From NCBI GenBank assembly GCA_000827325.1, contig KN832894.1:124001-188000 (forward strand): a stretch of DNA of 64,000 nucleotides, read 5' to 3'. Shown here piece after piece: positions 62,801 to 64,000 of this stretch. Under the pieces are notes generated by a model. The model was given only the letters and a program-made list of their open reading frames with translations. It ran no database searches and was not told where the DNA came from. The DNA comes from Oidiodendron maius Zn. Taxonomy: Eukaryota; Ascomycota; Leotiomycetes; Myxotrichaceae. The translations under genes and the position numbers were made by a program. The stretch's first letter is position 1. Every line of letters begins with the position of its first letter.

Positions 62801-62952
62801 CAGATTTCAAAAGTGTTGGTGAGGGAGGGAGAGAGCCAATTCTAGACGCTTTTGGTATGAATCTATTGACTCGTCTACCACTGATTGTTTTCCCAGGCAA
62901 TGTCGGTGGAGTAGATACTTTAAGTGAACTAGTTGAACAATGGACTATCTAA
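59892..62952 (+). CDS. L-threonate dehydrogenase-like/four-carbon acid sugar kinase fusion (LtnD-OtnK type)
   Basis: Four exons give 959 aa. Introns: 60,642-60,703; 61,127-61,181; 62,116-62,179. ATG 59,892. The N terminus is a beta-hydroxyacid dehydrogenase: VAFIGLGAMGIGMAL (about 7-21) and catalytic Lys in KLVNQQL (K180). A second helical C-terminal dehydrogenase domain follows (about 290-430; LLEIVHTVAAVEALALGMKM) without its own Rossmann fold. From about residue 480 comes the DUF1537 kinase: DDDPTGTQ (489-496), LRGDSTLRGHL, and near the end LSKGGVTSSDAATAGLG and IVFPGNVGG. In bacteria these partners oxidise L-threonate or erythronate to a 2-oxo acid and phosphorylate it. Fungal relatives often carry a class II aldolase after the kinase; it is absent here, and RIP-degraded DNA begins within a few bases of the stop. 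It may be naturally short or truncated. Confidence 0.9.
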
Positions 62953-63689
62953 TATTAAAGAGCTATAAAAAAGGGGCTATCTAAATCTAGACTCTCTTTC
63001 TACTTTAAGACTTAATAATTTAGTCTATTATATAATAATAATAATAATATTCTTACTATCTAGACTATATAGTATATGGAACCTCTAATAATATATGATA
63101 TTTATATAGTAAAACCCTATAAAAGCAGGATAAAAACCTATATATAAAGAATTAATTGATCTAGTAAAGCGCTAGAGAGATACTAGGGTTTTATTACTGC
63201 CCTACTAGAACTTAACCTTCTAGTCTAGTAATACTAGATAGAGTAGGATACTAGCAACCCTCCTAGCCCTAATCCTAGACCTAAATCTCCTTAGCTCTAT
63301 AATATTCAGCTAGCCAGAATTTAGAGAACTGTTCTATAGCTAGAAGCTAATAAACTAATATTCTAGTACTTCCTCTCTCTACTATTATATCAATAAAGTC
63401 TTAGTAGAATTATAGAGCTTTAGGATATAGGAGTCTTTAAAGGTTCTTCCTTTATTAGTCTAGTTATCATTTTATCAATAGCTTAAGACTAGATAAACTA
63501 TAGTCTCTAGTACTTTATTATAGAGATATTGGAGAGTTATTATCTCTAGTACTCTTTATTTAAAGAGAAAGATATAAAGGTCTATCTTCCTTATATAGAT
63601 TTAAGTAAAGAGAAAGCTTTTATACTTTAAAAAATAATAATATTTCTTAAATACTTTTACTAAAAAGACTAGCTAATATAATCTTGAGC
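62953..63689. other. RIP-degraded DNA right of the cluster
   Basis: Composition changes abruptly at the stop codon of the fusion gene to TpA-rich DNA with stops in all frames. I could not recognise remnants of an aldolase domain or any other gene here. Confidence 0.5.
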
Positions 63690-64000
63690 AGAGGTTCAGG
63701 TTAATGCACAGGTTGTAGTTGGATATCAGGGTGAAACTCAGTTATATTGACTATAGGCTTTCGGTATAGCAGAATGCTGAAAGCAGTAGGTAAAAAGAGT
63801 GATGCAGAGACAACTAATTAAGCACAGCTACACTAGAGTAAAGGCCCCTTTATATAGACCTATTCAACCTCTTATTAACTCACATGAATCCTCTGAATCC
63901 TAGATCCTGAAGGATATCCTAAATCCTAAAGGATGTGTCATGCGTGCTTGAGGCCCTGATCAATATATAATATAGAGATAAATATCTAGTAATAATCTAG
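63690..64000 (-). mobile_element. LTR-like fragment, running off the window
   Basis: The reverse complement resembles the chromovirus LTR in word content and order: AGGGCC near the start, GCATGACAC against GTGACATGCAC, AGAGGATTCA, then a TATATAAAGGGGCC box (63,846-63,859). Base composition is partly normal. It is probably a solo LTR or the end of a related Gypsy element whose other end lies beyond 64,000. The inner boundary near 63,690 is a guess. Confidence 0.45.

Overview
The window looks like nuclear DNA of a filamentous ascomycete (Pezizomycotina, probably Eurotiomycetes; genus not determinable by eye). Genes have many short introns (about 46-132 nt, mostly GT-AG). Non-genic DNA is extremely AT-rich and TpA-rich. 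In the left half, old reading frames are riddled with TAG/TAA codons where Gln or Trp is expected, as repeat-induced point mutation (RIP) produces.

Left half, 1-36.4 kb: a RIP-degraded compartment. It holds two head-to-head DUF3723 genes (1.25-5.66 kb), a chromodomain Ty3/Gypsy retroelement with both 350-bp LTRs (7,964-14,712), a patatin-like phospholipase relic (15.0-17.8 kb), an unrecognised ORF between two direct repeats (21.7-23.7 kb), an NLR relic (SesB-like hydrolase, NACHT, eight 99-bp HEAT repeats; 24.7-28.5 kb), an acidic/coiled-coil ORF relic (29.1-30.4 kb), a DUF3435 tyrosine-recombinase relic (31.4-33.6 kb) and a pogo/Fot1 transposon (34.5-36.1 kb). DUF3435, DUF3723, patatin and NLR genes are the classic companions in Starship giant transposons, so this half reads as a decayed Starship or a Starship graveyard with its captain at the right-hand edge.

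Right half, 36.6-62.95 kb: a GC-richer island with a largely intact metabolic gene cluster. It starts with the C-terminal half of a broken ABC multidrug transporter and a retroelement scrap. Then come a 5-oxoprolinase/hydantoinase-type protein (1,317 aa), a Baeyer-Villiger-type flavin monooxygenase (611 aa), a two-finger C2H2/C2HC transcription factor (702 aa), a 3-hydroxyisobutyrate-dehydrogenase-like reductase (311 aa), an allantoate-permease-type MFS transporter (521 aa), a small Cys/coiled-coil ORF related to a retroelement antisense ORF, an aspartate aminotransferase (410 aa), a DapA-family aldolase (310 aa) and a threonate-dehydrogenase/four-carbon-acid-sugar-kinase fusion (959 aa). For every spliced model the exons I read join to an open frame divisible by three. 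The promoters of six of these genes share a GTGGAGCNCCAC-like element, and a seventh carries an array of its half-site. This suggests one regulon, perhaps run by the cluster's own zinc-finger protein. The gene set suggests import and breakdown of a nitrogen-containing acid or lactam through oxo-acid and four-carbon sugar-acid intermediates; the substrate is unknown.

62.95-64 kb: RIP-degraded DNA again, ending in an LTR-like fragment that runs off the window.
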